From Casuarius casuarius (Eukaryota > Chordata > Aves > Casuariiformes > Casuariidae), in NCBI GenBank assembly GCA_003342895.1, contig PTFA01000035.1:2252837-2316836 (forward strand): a DNA stretch of 64,000 nt. Reading direction: 5' to 3'. Below are positions 10,101-19,806 of the stretch, one piece after another; the stretch's first letter is position 1; each line of letters starts with the position of its first letter. The translations under genes were made by a program, and so were the position numbers. A model generated the notes under the pieces. It worked only from the letters and a program-made list of their open reading frames with translations, did not search any database and was not told where the DNA came from.

Positions 10101-13100
10101 CCCCTTCAAATGAAGCAGGAGAGCTTTCTTAACTTACCTAATGTTTGTGGTTGGTTATCGGCTTTTCCCAGTCCTTCTAGCCTCTGACCTGGTGACTGAG
10201 TTTTACTTGGATCTGAGCCTAAGTGAGTTTTCTATGTTTGAAGGTCACCAGAGAATTTATCCTTCCGGCAGGGTCAGAGAAGGCCTGGCACATTTTACTA
10301 CAGCATCCAGTCTTACACTGGCAGCCTGTATATGTGAAACCAACTAGCAAATTGTCTCATCCTCTGCTAGTGTGGTTGATAATGCTCAAACTGCAAGCAC
10401 CTGGTCATCCACTGAATGACACTGATTTTCGGTTTCTTCTATATCCTTGTTTTTTTTTAAAGCCTAATAAATTACAGAGAAAAATAGAGAGCGTTAAAGA
10501 TCACAAAATCAAGCTCTTAGGAAGTTAGGAAATGCCAGAACTAAGGTGATACATGCCACCTGAATTATGCTTATTTATCCATTATGGTTCAGTCCTAAAG
10601 ATGTAACCACCTAGTCTTTTTTTCCCATTGCATACTTGCCTAATCAGGTTTGGGAGTGGAAACTGGTTGCAAGATAAGTCAAGGATGCTTTTGATTGGAA
10701 TACATGTAGTGAGCAAGAGCGGGCAGGGCACAATTGTCTCTAAATCACAGCTGAAGGTTACCCTGCAGAATTAGATACTATTCCTGCCCTTGTCACCATG
10801 TTCCTGTGGGACCATAGGCAAGTCACTGAGGCTTTTCAGAGCTGGCCGCTGGATATTCCTTAGCGACCCTAGAGCTAAGCACAGAGCTACAGCCATTGTC
10901 ATTGGGATCTGCAGATGTAGCATGCTCTGAAGTCTCAGAGTATCAAAACTGATCCCTCAAATTAATACCTACTTTCAAACTTAGCCTTTCTCTTTCTTCT
11001 ATAAAGCACAGAGATAGCTGAATGATGAGCACCACAGGGAAATCCTTGAGGTTTTAAACTGTCTGCAGAGCACAATAAGAAAATACAGCTTTGGGCGTCT
11101 GCTCCTTCATGAAGCACCAGCCATGTGCACAACGAGGGCACGTAAAGGTTCTGGGGGCAATTCTATACCCATTCGTTACTACGGAGGGCCTGAAGTGGAG
11201 ACCTCTGAGTGGAGTTTTGTGTCTGATGTAGAAGCTGAATAAGAGCCTGCTGGTTTGAGTGGGAGACTTTCCGTGGACTCCCATAGATTTTGGGTGAAGC
11301 CCATATTACTCTATTCTGTAAAATAATCAACCCTAATCCTGTAAAATTTTCTGTCCTTGTCATTGTGCCCTCCTTTAAGCATTTTATTGCTCTCTAAGCT
11401 TTTTATAATTTATTCATAGTACTGTTACAACAGAGTGAACAAAACTGCATAGGTCTTGGAGTGGGGAGGCAGCTCTGATCCTGCCAGTGCTGAAGTTAGC
11501 AGTGAGGCATTTTGGGGTGTAACTGCATGACGTACTTTCAGTTTAGGAGCTGCCTTATGTACATTTATCAAACAGCACAGCCCTGGCTAACTGCTGATCT
11601 TCAAGCTGAGCAAAGGTAATCTGGGGTCTATCTGGAGATTTGTTGCCAAAGCTAGTTGGTCTGTTTTGTTGCTGAAATCAGAAGAGGCTAGTTGCATCAT
11701 AGCATTACCAGCACTGCATGGGATTTAACAGAAAACTTTACAGAGCATGCTGTAGGGAATGGAGATGAATGAAACATCTTGTTTCAGAATGTGCAGCAGA
11801 TAAGATTAAGCGTAAAATAAAATAGAAGCCCCTTGTCATGCAAAACCAGATCCTGGTGGCATAGGTGTAAATCGGTGATGTAAATCAGTGTAGCACCATT
11901 TTATTGAGCCCTTCTGCTTTCTGCTACATCCCCCCCTATCTGCGGATACGACTCACTGTTTCCAAGATGAGCATAAGTGCTGTTAAGTTTAGAAGGCTTT
12001 TCCTAGGTAAGAGAACAGGGCCATCATGATATGCAAGGCCAAAAATGGGAGGAAACAAATGGTTCACTCTAACTTCAGTGAGCTTTATGGGGAGAAGGAT
12101 CAAGCCTTTTGAAGGCAGGAAACAAGAGGAAAGGCAGAAGCAGAGGAAAGGAGCATAAAAGAAAACGTAAGAGGCTGCTAGAATGGATCCAAAGCTACAA
12201 TCTATTATTTTGGACTAATTATGTTGTACAATGCTAGAGTCAAGTTTAAAAACACCACTCTAGGCCAGACTCTGATATAGTGCTGCAACCCTTGGATGAT
12301 GGAGAGTTTTGTGAATTTGATGCTGTTTTAAAAAGCCAAGCGAGAGTTTTCTTCTTTCGACTGTTTAGTCCCTCACGTGCCCAAGCAAAGGTTTGCTTGC
12401 TCATTTCTGCACGTAGTGGTGGCAGCTTCTGAGATAGGCAGCAGCTTCAAGTGTTTGACAGTCAAGTGCAATATTCCCCAGTAGCCATAGGGTTTGTTAG
12501 AGAGAGCACAGCAGCAGCAGTAGTACGTTATCAAGTGCCACCTACAAAATACATGATCCCTTTAAGAAGATTTAAATATCCTTTACATTTGCTCTGGGAC
12601 ATTTTGAAGCACCACTCTAATATGCTCTTCATAAATATGTGTTCAATTCAAAGTGTTCATTTTAAACAAACCTCACTTTCTAAAAGCATATAATGTTCAT
12701 GTAAGAGACAGCATAGTGCTAAACATATTGTATGTTAAATAGCAGTAGGTTTCAGCTCTAGAACTGGATACACATTCTAACAACTGGACTGAGCTCTGCA
12801 GTTCTCAGGAATAAATTTCTGTTGATGACCACATGGTCACAGATAGCCTGAATTAACATTTCATAGACTATTACTTGCTTTGGTAAGCCCAGGGGACTTC
12901 ACATCAGTGGTACATAGTCACAAAGAAAGGACAGTGACTTCCTCTTTTAAAGGAAGTCCACTTTTTGATTATTTGATTTTTATATCCATTTTTGATTATA
13001 TTGGTTAAATATCAGGTACACAGAGTGCGTGTCTTTGAGTGGTTAAGTACTGCTGGATCCTATTAGGTCCTGTATCAGGACCTAATGTAGCCTAATTCAA

Positions 13101-13260
13101 CATCCAGTTACCAGAAAGTTAGCTTTAGACAGATTTTTTTCCTGGAATATATGGCATTGCCCACATGTTGGTGTTGTACAAACTTATCGTAAATAACTTC
13201 GGTAACTTGTGCAAGAGACATTAGGTAATCACCTGGGGGCATCTGGCATGTTTTGTCTGC
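7140..13260. other. FGG-FGA intergenic region, no gene seen
   Basis: About 6.1 kb between two genes transcribed in the same direction. Open frames here are short and resemble nothing I recognise. A purine-rich stretch runs at about 9360-9740, and a short A-rich run sits at about 9295-9315. A small direct repeat of AGTACTATACT lies at 7581-7591 and 7605-7615 within a hairpin-prone AT sequence. No transposon was recognised. Confidence 0.6.
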
Positions 13261-13273
13261 AAACAGAAGAGAG

Positions 13274-13288
13274 CATAATGATTAATCT
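13274..13288 (+). promoter_or_regulatory. FGA: HNF1-like site in the FGA promoter
   Basis: CATAATGATTAATCT contains TAATGATTAA, close to the HNF1 consensus GTTAATNATTAAC, about 100 bp before the FGA ATG. A TATA-like TTTAAATT follows at 13305-13312. Human FGA has an HNF1 site at a similar distance, TGATGATTAAC in outline. It is the expected liver-specific driver; binding is inferred. Confidence 0.6.
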
Positions 13289-13373
13289 CAGCTCTGCATT
13301 AAGGTTTAAATTGCACCAGAAACAGGTGAAAAGCATCCTCTCAGTCAGAGTTCTGTTCGCTTTTCTCCTGAAG

Positions 13374-16300
13374 ATGATACCAATGAGGATCCTCTGTGTG
13401 TTGCTGTGCCTCTGCATAGCCTGGGTATGAGTTTGCTTGCTTGATTCTTTCAATGGCTTGCTGATTTGAAGTATGAACATTTATTTAATATTCATTGATT
13501 AGATAGATGTATTTTGGCTGTCATCTAGCTCGTAAAATTCAATGTACCCACATATGCATGAGCTTATTGTAACCATTTCACTACTGGCCTTTCACATCAG
13601 TAGTTCTTGAATATCTAATTCTTTAGTTTTGCTTAATTCAGTTTTGCTGAATCTGCCTGGCTTCAGGAGCAGCAAAGCAGGTATGTTAACACGAATCAGT
13701 AGATTCACAGATGGTGCTGTAAGTCTTAAAACTAACTCACAAGATGCTGGTGTTTCTAGTCGGTCAGGAATTTTTCAGCTTATTAGATGAATTCTACTTT
13801 CCTCTGGACTGTACATCCCAATTTACTTCAGCAGGACTTTCCAGCTACAAATGATACATAATACCTTTATTATATAATGCACATTAAAAAACCCAGCAGT
13901 GTCAGTGGCAGCAACATCAGGTTAAACTAGAGCTAAGCAAGAATTGATTTGTAAATAAGGAAAGTGGTAGTTCTGATTTTCATCTATGATACTTTAACCT
14001 TGTTGTTCTCTCCTTTAGGTCTCAGCCCATAATCTTGTGTTAGATTCTCTCTTTCTGACTCTTTTTTGAAGAACCTAAGTGTTCTGACAAATCACGGAAA
14101 TTACAGGGAGCAGACCTGACAAAACAAAAGCAGTTGCACTGGAGCTGTTAATGCTGAAAAGGCATAGACTATATAAAAGCAAAGCTTTACTTGTTACTTT
14201 TAAGGGCCACTAGGGCCAGATCCTCAGGATGAAGTAAAACAGCATGAATCTGGTGACGTGCCAGTTCCTGATGGCTGAAGTTCTGGCTATAAGGCTAGAA
14301 TTAGGAAAACTGTCTCAGAATTAATCACAAATCCTTTTAAGCATTAATTATGCTGCTTGGAAAGAATGTCCTTCCATCATTATCATTATTATTTTTATTA
14401 CTGATGTTATTACCTTCCTTACTTCCTTCCCCCCCTGCCCCGGCAGGCGCAGGCCAGCGAGAGCACCTTCGAGAAGGAGGGCGGCGGGGTGCGCGGCCCC
14501 CGCATCGTGGAGCAGATGTCGCCGTCGGCCTGCAGGAGCGACAAGAACTGGCCCATCTGTGCCGACGACGACTGGGTGAGCACGTGCCGGCGGCGGCCGT
14601 GGCGGCGGCAGCCATGGCGGCGGCGGCAGCCACAGCCCGCCTGGGCCTCACCAGGCTCCGGGGGTGTCGCACGGCGGCTCGGCCGCCCCTCGAGGGACCG
14701 GGGATGCCTCCGGGGTGGGCTTTCCTGGGGAAACTCGGTGTGTGGAAGTGGGAAAGGGAGCTGGCGGGTGGAGGCGAGGGCCCGCAGCGCCCCGAGGCTC
14801 AGCGCCGGCCCGGCAGCACGAGGCTCCTCCTCGCTCTGGCGGTGGCTGCTCCCCGAGCCGCTCTGCCCCGCCACTTCCCTCCCGGCGAGGTGGGGGGAAA
14901 GAGAAACCGGAAAAATCTGGTTTTGTGCAGAATAGCCTCCCCATCCTTCAGTAAGGGAGGCTAGAAAGGCGGGAGGGATGCGCGGGGCTGTAGGCACGCG
15001 GGAGGAAGGGGAGCCGCCAGGGGAGGTTAGACGGTAAAGCAAGAGGGACGAGAGGCTGCCCAAGGGCAGAAAGATGAGGCCGCGCTGCTGAAGGAGAAGG
15101 GGAGAAGGAAAGCTGGCGGGGTGCAGGGTCCGAAGACTCGGAGAGGAGGATGAAATGAAAGATTGTTCTTGCAGGGAAAAAAAGAAATACAAAGAATTTC
15201 TTTTCAGAATTTCGCTACTGCCGCTTTTGTAGCTGGTAGGGAGAAGGCACCACAAAGAAACGCGTGACAAAGAAATAACTTACCTTTCACCTCTTACCTT
15301 TTAGGAAGCCTGAGGGCAAAATGTTCAGTAAAATATTCATAATGATTGACTGAATGTTTTTGTGTATAAACAGTTAACTTAGCCCTTTCTCGCCTTTTAC
15401 ATCTTAATCCATCTCTGTGCTACATTATACAGTGAAATCTTGCCAAAGAGCTTTAATGCGTAAGAACATTTTGCTTTCCTGAGGAAAATTTTGCTTACAT
15501 AAGTTGGCCTCTAACATCCTTGCTTAAACTGGACAACAGATTTATCCTTCCAGCAGCCTTTGGGGATTTTTTTTTTTTTTTATTTCACTGGTAAGGAACC
15601 GAGGAAAGGGCAAATTAAGGGCTTGTTTGTCGCCCCCACTAGGACAAGTTTCCACTGATAATGCCTCACTAATTCCATCACACCACTCTTACCAGAGCGG
15701 TAAGAGGTAAAGAATCAGCCCCAAGGTGAATTGCTCTAAGTCACAGGAGTCCTTGGCGAAGTCCTTGGATGTACAGGAGACAAAATCTGAAGAGAAGCAG
15801 CAGAATCTTGCCGTATTTTTTTTCAATGGCTTTTCAGTAATGGCCAAAAATCTGTAAACGTAACCATATACTCATTAAGATTTTGACACAGTTTTCTACC
15901 TCCTCCAATTTTAGGGTGCAAAATGTCCATCTGGTTGCAGAATGCAAGGACTGATTGATGAAACTGATCAGGATTTTAGTCACAGAATAGACAAAATTAA
16001 GAAGCTGCTGGCAGATAACCAAAACAACTACAAAACATCTAATCAGATAATTGTGGAAACCATAAACGTACTAAAACCAAAGCTGGACAGTGCCCAGGGT
16101 AAGTATCTCACACCCAGTATTATTAACTGTTGCTAAAATTCTATGTTTTTTGTGCATAAGCATTATTCAGTGAAAATATATACTGCAGTGGACTTTATCA
16201 TCAAAAACTAGAATAAACACTAATATGAGACTCTTAACTAGTAAAAACTAGTGTATTTTTTTACCTGCTCAGTATTACGAGAAACATGTTCTTAATTACA

Positions 16301-19300
16301 TGTTTTACTTATATATTTTAAAAGACGATACAATTTTAGGAGAGAAAAATTACACATGCATAGCTGAAAGTGATGTGTTTCTGTTTCAGAGCTTGATGAG
16401 ACTTACAGTCACGTGTCAGCAGAACTGAGAAGGAGAATTGTGACATTACAGCAGAGAGTTGTCACCCAAGTAAACAGAATTAAAGCTCTGCAAAACAGCA
16501 TCCACGATCAGGTGATAGAGATGAAGCGCTTGGAGGTAGGTAGCTGCTATGTAATTTCCATTATTTCCAAAGACTAGCTACAGATACAGGGTCTATCCGT
16601 TATACTGTACATGGTGAGCAGTGCTCTGTATGGAAGAAAAAAACTTGATACAAATCTCACAGGATCTGGCCAGTTGAAGCAAATTCCCAAATGAGTTGCT
16701 CTTTCTGTGGGCCTTGTTTTTATTTTCCTGTTGCATGGGAACCAGTGGGAGCTCAGGAGGACTCCTGGTCCTGTCTGCAGCTTTTGCTTTGAATAAGGCA
16801 GCAAGGATTACTGATGTTACACCTCCTTGTAACTAGCTCTGTATAGGGCATTTCTCCTCCTGTATGGAGCTGCAGAGCAACTAGGACTGGAGGGTCCAGA
16901 CATGCCCTGTCCTTCCCTGGTGCTGCCACCACTGCCCACAGCCTGTGGTGGCATTAACAGCCCAGGTTTCCAGGCTGTGGCTGATTTCTCTGATGCACTG
17001 TAAAGAAAAGTTCTGTCACAAATGGCAGTTTTGCTTAAAATCCCCTTTTGAACCCTGGTGCAGAGGTCCAGCTTTACCAGTCATTAGGGGGAGCAGTGGG
17101 ACCCCCAGGACACAGGTCTCCCAGCAGGGCTCTGGCAGGCTCTGGGGCAAGTGCGTTGATTCCCCGGCTCCTTGGAGGATCCCTTTTTGCCCCTGACCTC
17201 CAGTGAGCATATCCAGCTCCATGGTACTCCCACCAAACCCAAGAGAACTCCCCCATTCCCTGAGAATTAAAGGGAGCAGAAATTGGGAACTTGTCCATGG
17301 CACTTACCTGCTTTGTGCTACTGCACATGTTATATTTATGGTGGAAATGAACTAGAGGAAGACTTCAAAACTGAGCTTTGGAGAAGCTCAGCTGTAGGTG
17401 GCATGTACCCAGGCAACTGCCACCTTTCCTAAGTTCACTTAAGGAATACATTTGCTTGAGAAAGTCAGGAAAGCTCTCTAATCGAGTTATTTCTCTCTGT
17501 TTATGTAGGTGGACATTGATATTAAGCTACGAGCTTGCAAAGGATCCTGTGCTAAAAGTTTTGATTACCATCTGGACAAAGAAAGCTATGACAACATCCA
17601 GAAGCAGCTTACCCAGGCCAGCTCCATCAACATGCACCCAGAGATTCAAACAACTACCTTGAGCACGCTGAAAATAAGGCCAGTGAAGGACTCGAATGTT
17701 CCTGAGCATTTTAAGCGTAAACCTCTACCAGAACTGCAAGCTCTGAACATTATTGATGTCATCAAGCAGATGGAAGTGGTATTAGAAAGATCAGAAACAG
17801 ACACAAGCACTTCCCGAGGCGAGAGCTCACATCATGTGACAGGATCAAGGGGAGATGGACTTTCACGCCCTAGCATAGTGGTTCCTCCTGTGCATGGGAG
17901 AGACAGCCCTAGTGTGGGACATGGAACCTCCACTGTCCGTAGATGCACCACCACTGTCACCAAGAAAATTGTTAGTGGCCCTGATGGCCCTAGAGAAGAA
18001 ATAGTTGAAAAAATGGTTTCCTCTGATGGCTCAGACTGCTCCCATTTACGCGGAGTAGGAGATGTTGGAGGGGAAGGGAGCAGGTACCATGCCAGTGGGA
18101 CAGGTGGCTTCCACAGCTTGGAAAGGTTCCCTGAGCTAGCGTCGTTTCTTACCCCTGGGTCTGCAACCACTACTAGTAGGCTTTCTGGTGGATCTGGCAG
18201 CGCTTCAGCTAGCAGCCGTGGAACTGGCACAGTCAGTGGTCACTTAGGTAGTGGAGGAACTAGTCATTCAGGGACTTATGGGGGAAAAGACAGATTTACA
18301 GACTTAGGAGAAGAGGAAGAAGATGATTTTGGAAGACTTCACATTCAACCTTCTGGCTTCCCATCAGGCAGTGCAAGTCACTCCAAAACAGTAGTGACCA
18401 GTGCCTCTTCTAGTTTCAACAAGGGAGGCTCCACTTTTGAAACCAAATCACTAAAGACCCATGAAATAACTAAGGAGCTAGGTGGGGTGCAGCATGATCA
18501 GAGTGCAGAGGATACCCCAGACTTGCAGGCACGCAGCTTCAGAACGGAAGGAGCGAAGCACAGGACAGTCTACACTGGGAAAGGTACACGTACGCGTCAG
18601 GGAGATGGATTTTGAGGTAGCAGAGCAAAACTCCATCTGTAATCAAACTGACACATTGGTTTTAGATACTGCCGTAAGACAGTGTGATGAAAAAAATGCA
18701 AGAACGGTGTCTGTTTGTTGCCACCTTGAAAACAAAAAGGAAAATATATCATTAATACTTGGTTATTATATAGACAATGTCATCTGCAATTAAGAAGTAT
18801 GTAAAATATATCTGAATTCTTTTTAATGTTGCCTGTCACTATGCCTAGTGTAGTCCATGACATGTTTAACAAATTTTCCTCAGAACTATTGCTACTTGGA
18901 TTCCTGTGAACCTTTTATTAAATTTTACTGATAACTCCTGTCAAACCAGATCAACTTTTTTTTTTAGACTGTGATGATATCCGCCAGAAACACACTTTTG
19001 GTGCCAAAAGTGGCATTTTCAAAATCAAGCCAGCGGGATCCAATAACGTTTTGTCAGTTTATTGCGACCAAGAGACCACTTTGGGAGGATGGCTATTGAT
19101 CCAACAGAGAATGGATGGATCAGTGAATTTTAACCGGACCTGGCAAGACTACAAGAGAGGTTTCGGCAGCGTGGACGACAAAGGTCGAGGAGAGTACTGG
19201 CTGGGCAATGAAAACCTACACTTGCTAACGCAGAATGACACCGTCCTTCGAGTGGAATTGGAGGACTGGGATGGAAATGCTGTGTATGCAGAGTATATTA

Positions 19301-19677
19301 TACAGGTAGGGTCTGAGTCGGAAGGATATGCCCTTGCTGTGTCCTCCTACGAGGGGACTGCCGGGGACGCGCTGATCACTGGCTGGCCGGAGGAGGGCAC
19401 CGAATACACGTCCCATGCCCAGATGCGGTTCAGCACTTTCGACAGGGACCATGACCGCTGGGAGGAGAGCTGCGCGGAAGTGTATGGGGGCGGCTGGTGG
19501 TACAACAGCTGCCAGGCGGCCAACCTCAATGGCATTTACTACTTGGGGGGCCACTACGACCCCAGGTACAATGTTCCTTATGAGATCGAAAATGGAGTGG
19601 TTTGGATACCATTTAAAGCCTCTGATTATTCCCTCAAAGTTGTTAGGATGAAAATCAGGCCCATAGAAACCCTGTAG
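13374..19677 (+). CDS. FGA: Fibrinogen alpha chain, extended alpha-E form, 6 exons, 764 aa
   Basis: Alpha subunit of fibrinogen; thrombin removes fibrinopeptide A to expose the GPR knob that starts fibrin assembly. Coding exons: 13374-13424, 14447-14575, 15915-16098, 16390-16535, 17509-18583, 18968-19677. Residues 1-17 are most of the signal peptide (MIPMRILC...AW). Exon 2 carries fibrinopeptide A ending GGGVR, then GPRIV. Coiled-coil Cys rings are CPSGC and CKGSC (about 180-184). Exon 5 encodes the alpha-C region; exon 6 encodes a complete fibrinogen C-terminal domain (529-764) starting DCDD and ending MKIRPIETL. Exons of 184 and 146 nt match the human sizes I recall. An alternative product of 538 aa results if the exon 5 donor is ignored (stop at 18613-18615). 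The alpha-C connector lacks the 13-residue repeats of mammals, as in chicken. The first ATG (13374) is chosen; an in-frame ATG at 13383 is possible and aligns with human Met4. Confidence 0.97.
14430..15130. other. CpG-rich patch inside FGA
   Basis: About 700 bp of GC- and CpG-dense DNA covering the end of intron 1, exon 2 and the start of intron 2. It contains a GGC/CGG triplet-rich run at 14587-14632 directly after the exon 2 donor. The surrounding introns are AT-rich. It is not at the FGA start, so it is an intragenic (orphan-type) island; its promoter activity is unknown. Confidence 0.7.
14447..14575 (+). CDS. FGA: FGA exon 2: fibrinopeptide A and knob A
   Basis: Encodes residues 18-60, one residue longer than the human exon. 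Fibrinopeptide A is roughly (A)QASESTFEKEGGGVR, cut by thrombin before GPRIVEQ; the GGGVRGPR core is the same as in human. The exon is extremely GC-rich and lies in a local CpG-rich patch, with a GGC/CGG triplet run starting about 12 bp into the next intron. Confidence 0.93.
17509..18615 (+). CDS. FGA: FGA exon 5, with read-through to the short alpha isoform stop
   Basis: Spliced exon is 17509-18583; unspliced reading adds GTRTRQGDGF and stops at TGA 18613-18615, giving the common 538-aa alpha form. It contains the end of the coiled coil and an alpha-C region rich in Ser, Gly and Thr. Cys316 and Cys347 flank VTKKIVSGPDGPREE, matching the human alpha-C hairpin disulfide (Cys442-Cys472). An RGD lies at residues 284-286 (GSRGDGL). 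No 13-residue tandem repeats are present. An acidic run EEEEDD is at about 438-443. Confidence 0.9.
   Translation: MDIDIKLRACKGSCAKSFDYHLDKESYDNIQKQLTQASSINMHPEIQTTTLSTLKIRPVKDSNVPEHFKRKPLPELQALNIIDVIKQMEVVLERSETDTSTSRGESSHHVTGSRGDGLSRPSIVVPPVHGRDSPSVGHGTSTVRRCTTTVTKKIVSGPDGPREEIVEKMVSSDGSDCSHLRGVGDVGGEGSRYHASGTGGFHSLERFPELASFLTPGSATTTSRLSGGSGSASASSRGTGTVSGHLGSGGTSHSGTYGGKDRFTDLGEEEEDDFGRLHIQPSGFPSGSASHSKTVVTSASSSFNKGGSTFETKSLKTHEITKELGGVQHDQSAEDTPDLQARSFRTEGAKHRTVYTGKGTRTRQGDGF
18917..18922 (+). promoter_or_regulatory. FGA: Candidate poly(A) signal for the short alpha mRNA
   Basis: ATTAAA, the common variant signal, lies in intron 5 about 300 nt past the short-isoform stop and 45 bp before exon 6. 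It could terminate the mRNA of the common alpha chain. The choice is inferred; the downstream signal at 19801 could serve both forms. Confidence 0.4.
18968..19677 (+). CDS. FGA: FGA exon 6: alpha-E fibrinogen C-terminal domain
   Basis: This exon encodes a globular domain homologous to those of beta and gamma and is present only in alpha-E chains. It has DCDDI at the start, FNRTWQDYKRGFGS with an N-glycosylation sequon, the STFDRDHDRWEESC metal-site region, and GGGWWYNSCQAANLNG. The middle of the exon (about 19340-19560) is clearly GC-richer than its ends. The reading frame is intact, so the extended form should be functional. Confidence 0.95.
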
Positions 19678-19800
19678 AAAGACAGGCTTTTAATATATAT
19701 GTTAAGACTACAAGATTAGAAGCTCTTTTATATATATATGTGCATGATGTATGTTTACCCTATGAAATTGAAGGCAACTGGACACACCTGTGGCTTAACA

Positions 19801-19806
19801 AATAAA
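19801..19806 (+). promoter_or_regulatory. FGA: Poly(A) signal of FGA alpha-E mRNA
   Basis: A canonical AATAAA 124 nt past the alpha-E stop, in a short AT-rich 3' UTR. Confidence 0.75.

Noticed and set aside
14419..15270. 283-aa open frame on the minus strand over FGA exon 2
   Set aside because: It lies in the CpG-rich patch, where stop codons are rare; its composition is Arg/Pro/Ser/Ala-rich low complexity, and it overlaps a real exon on the other strand.
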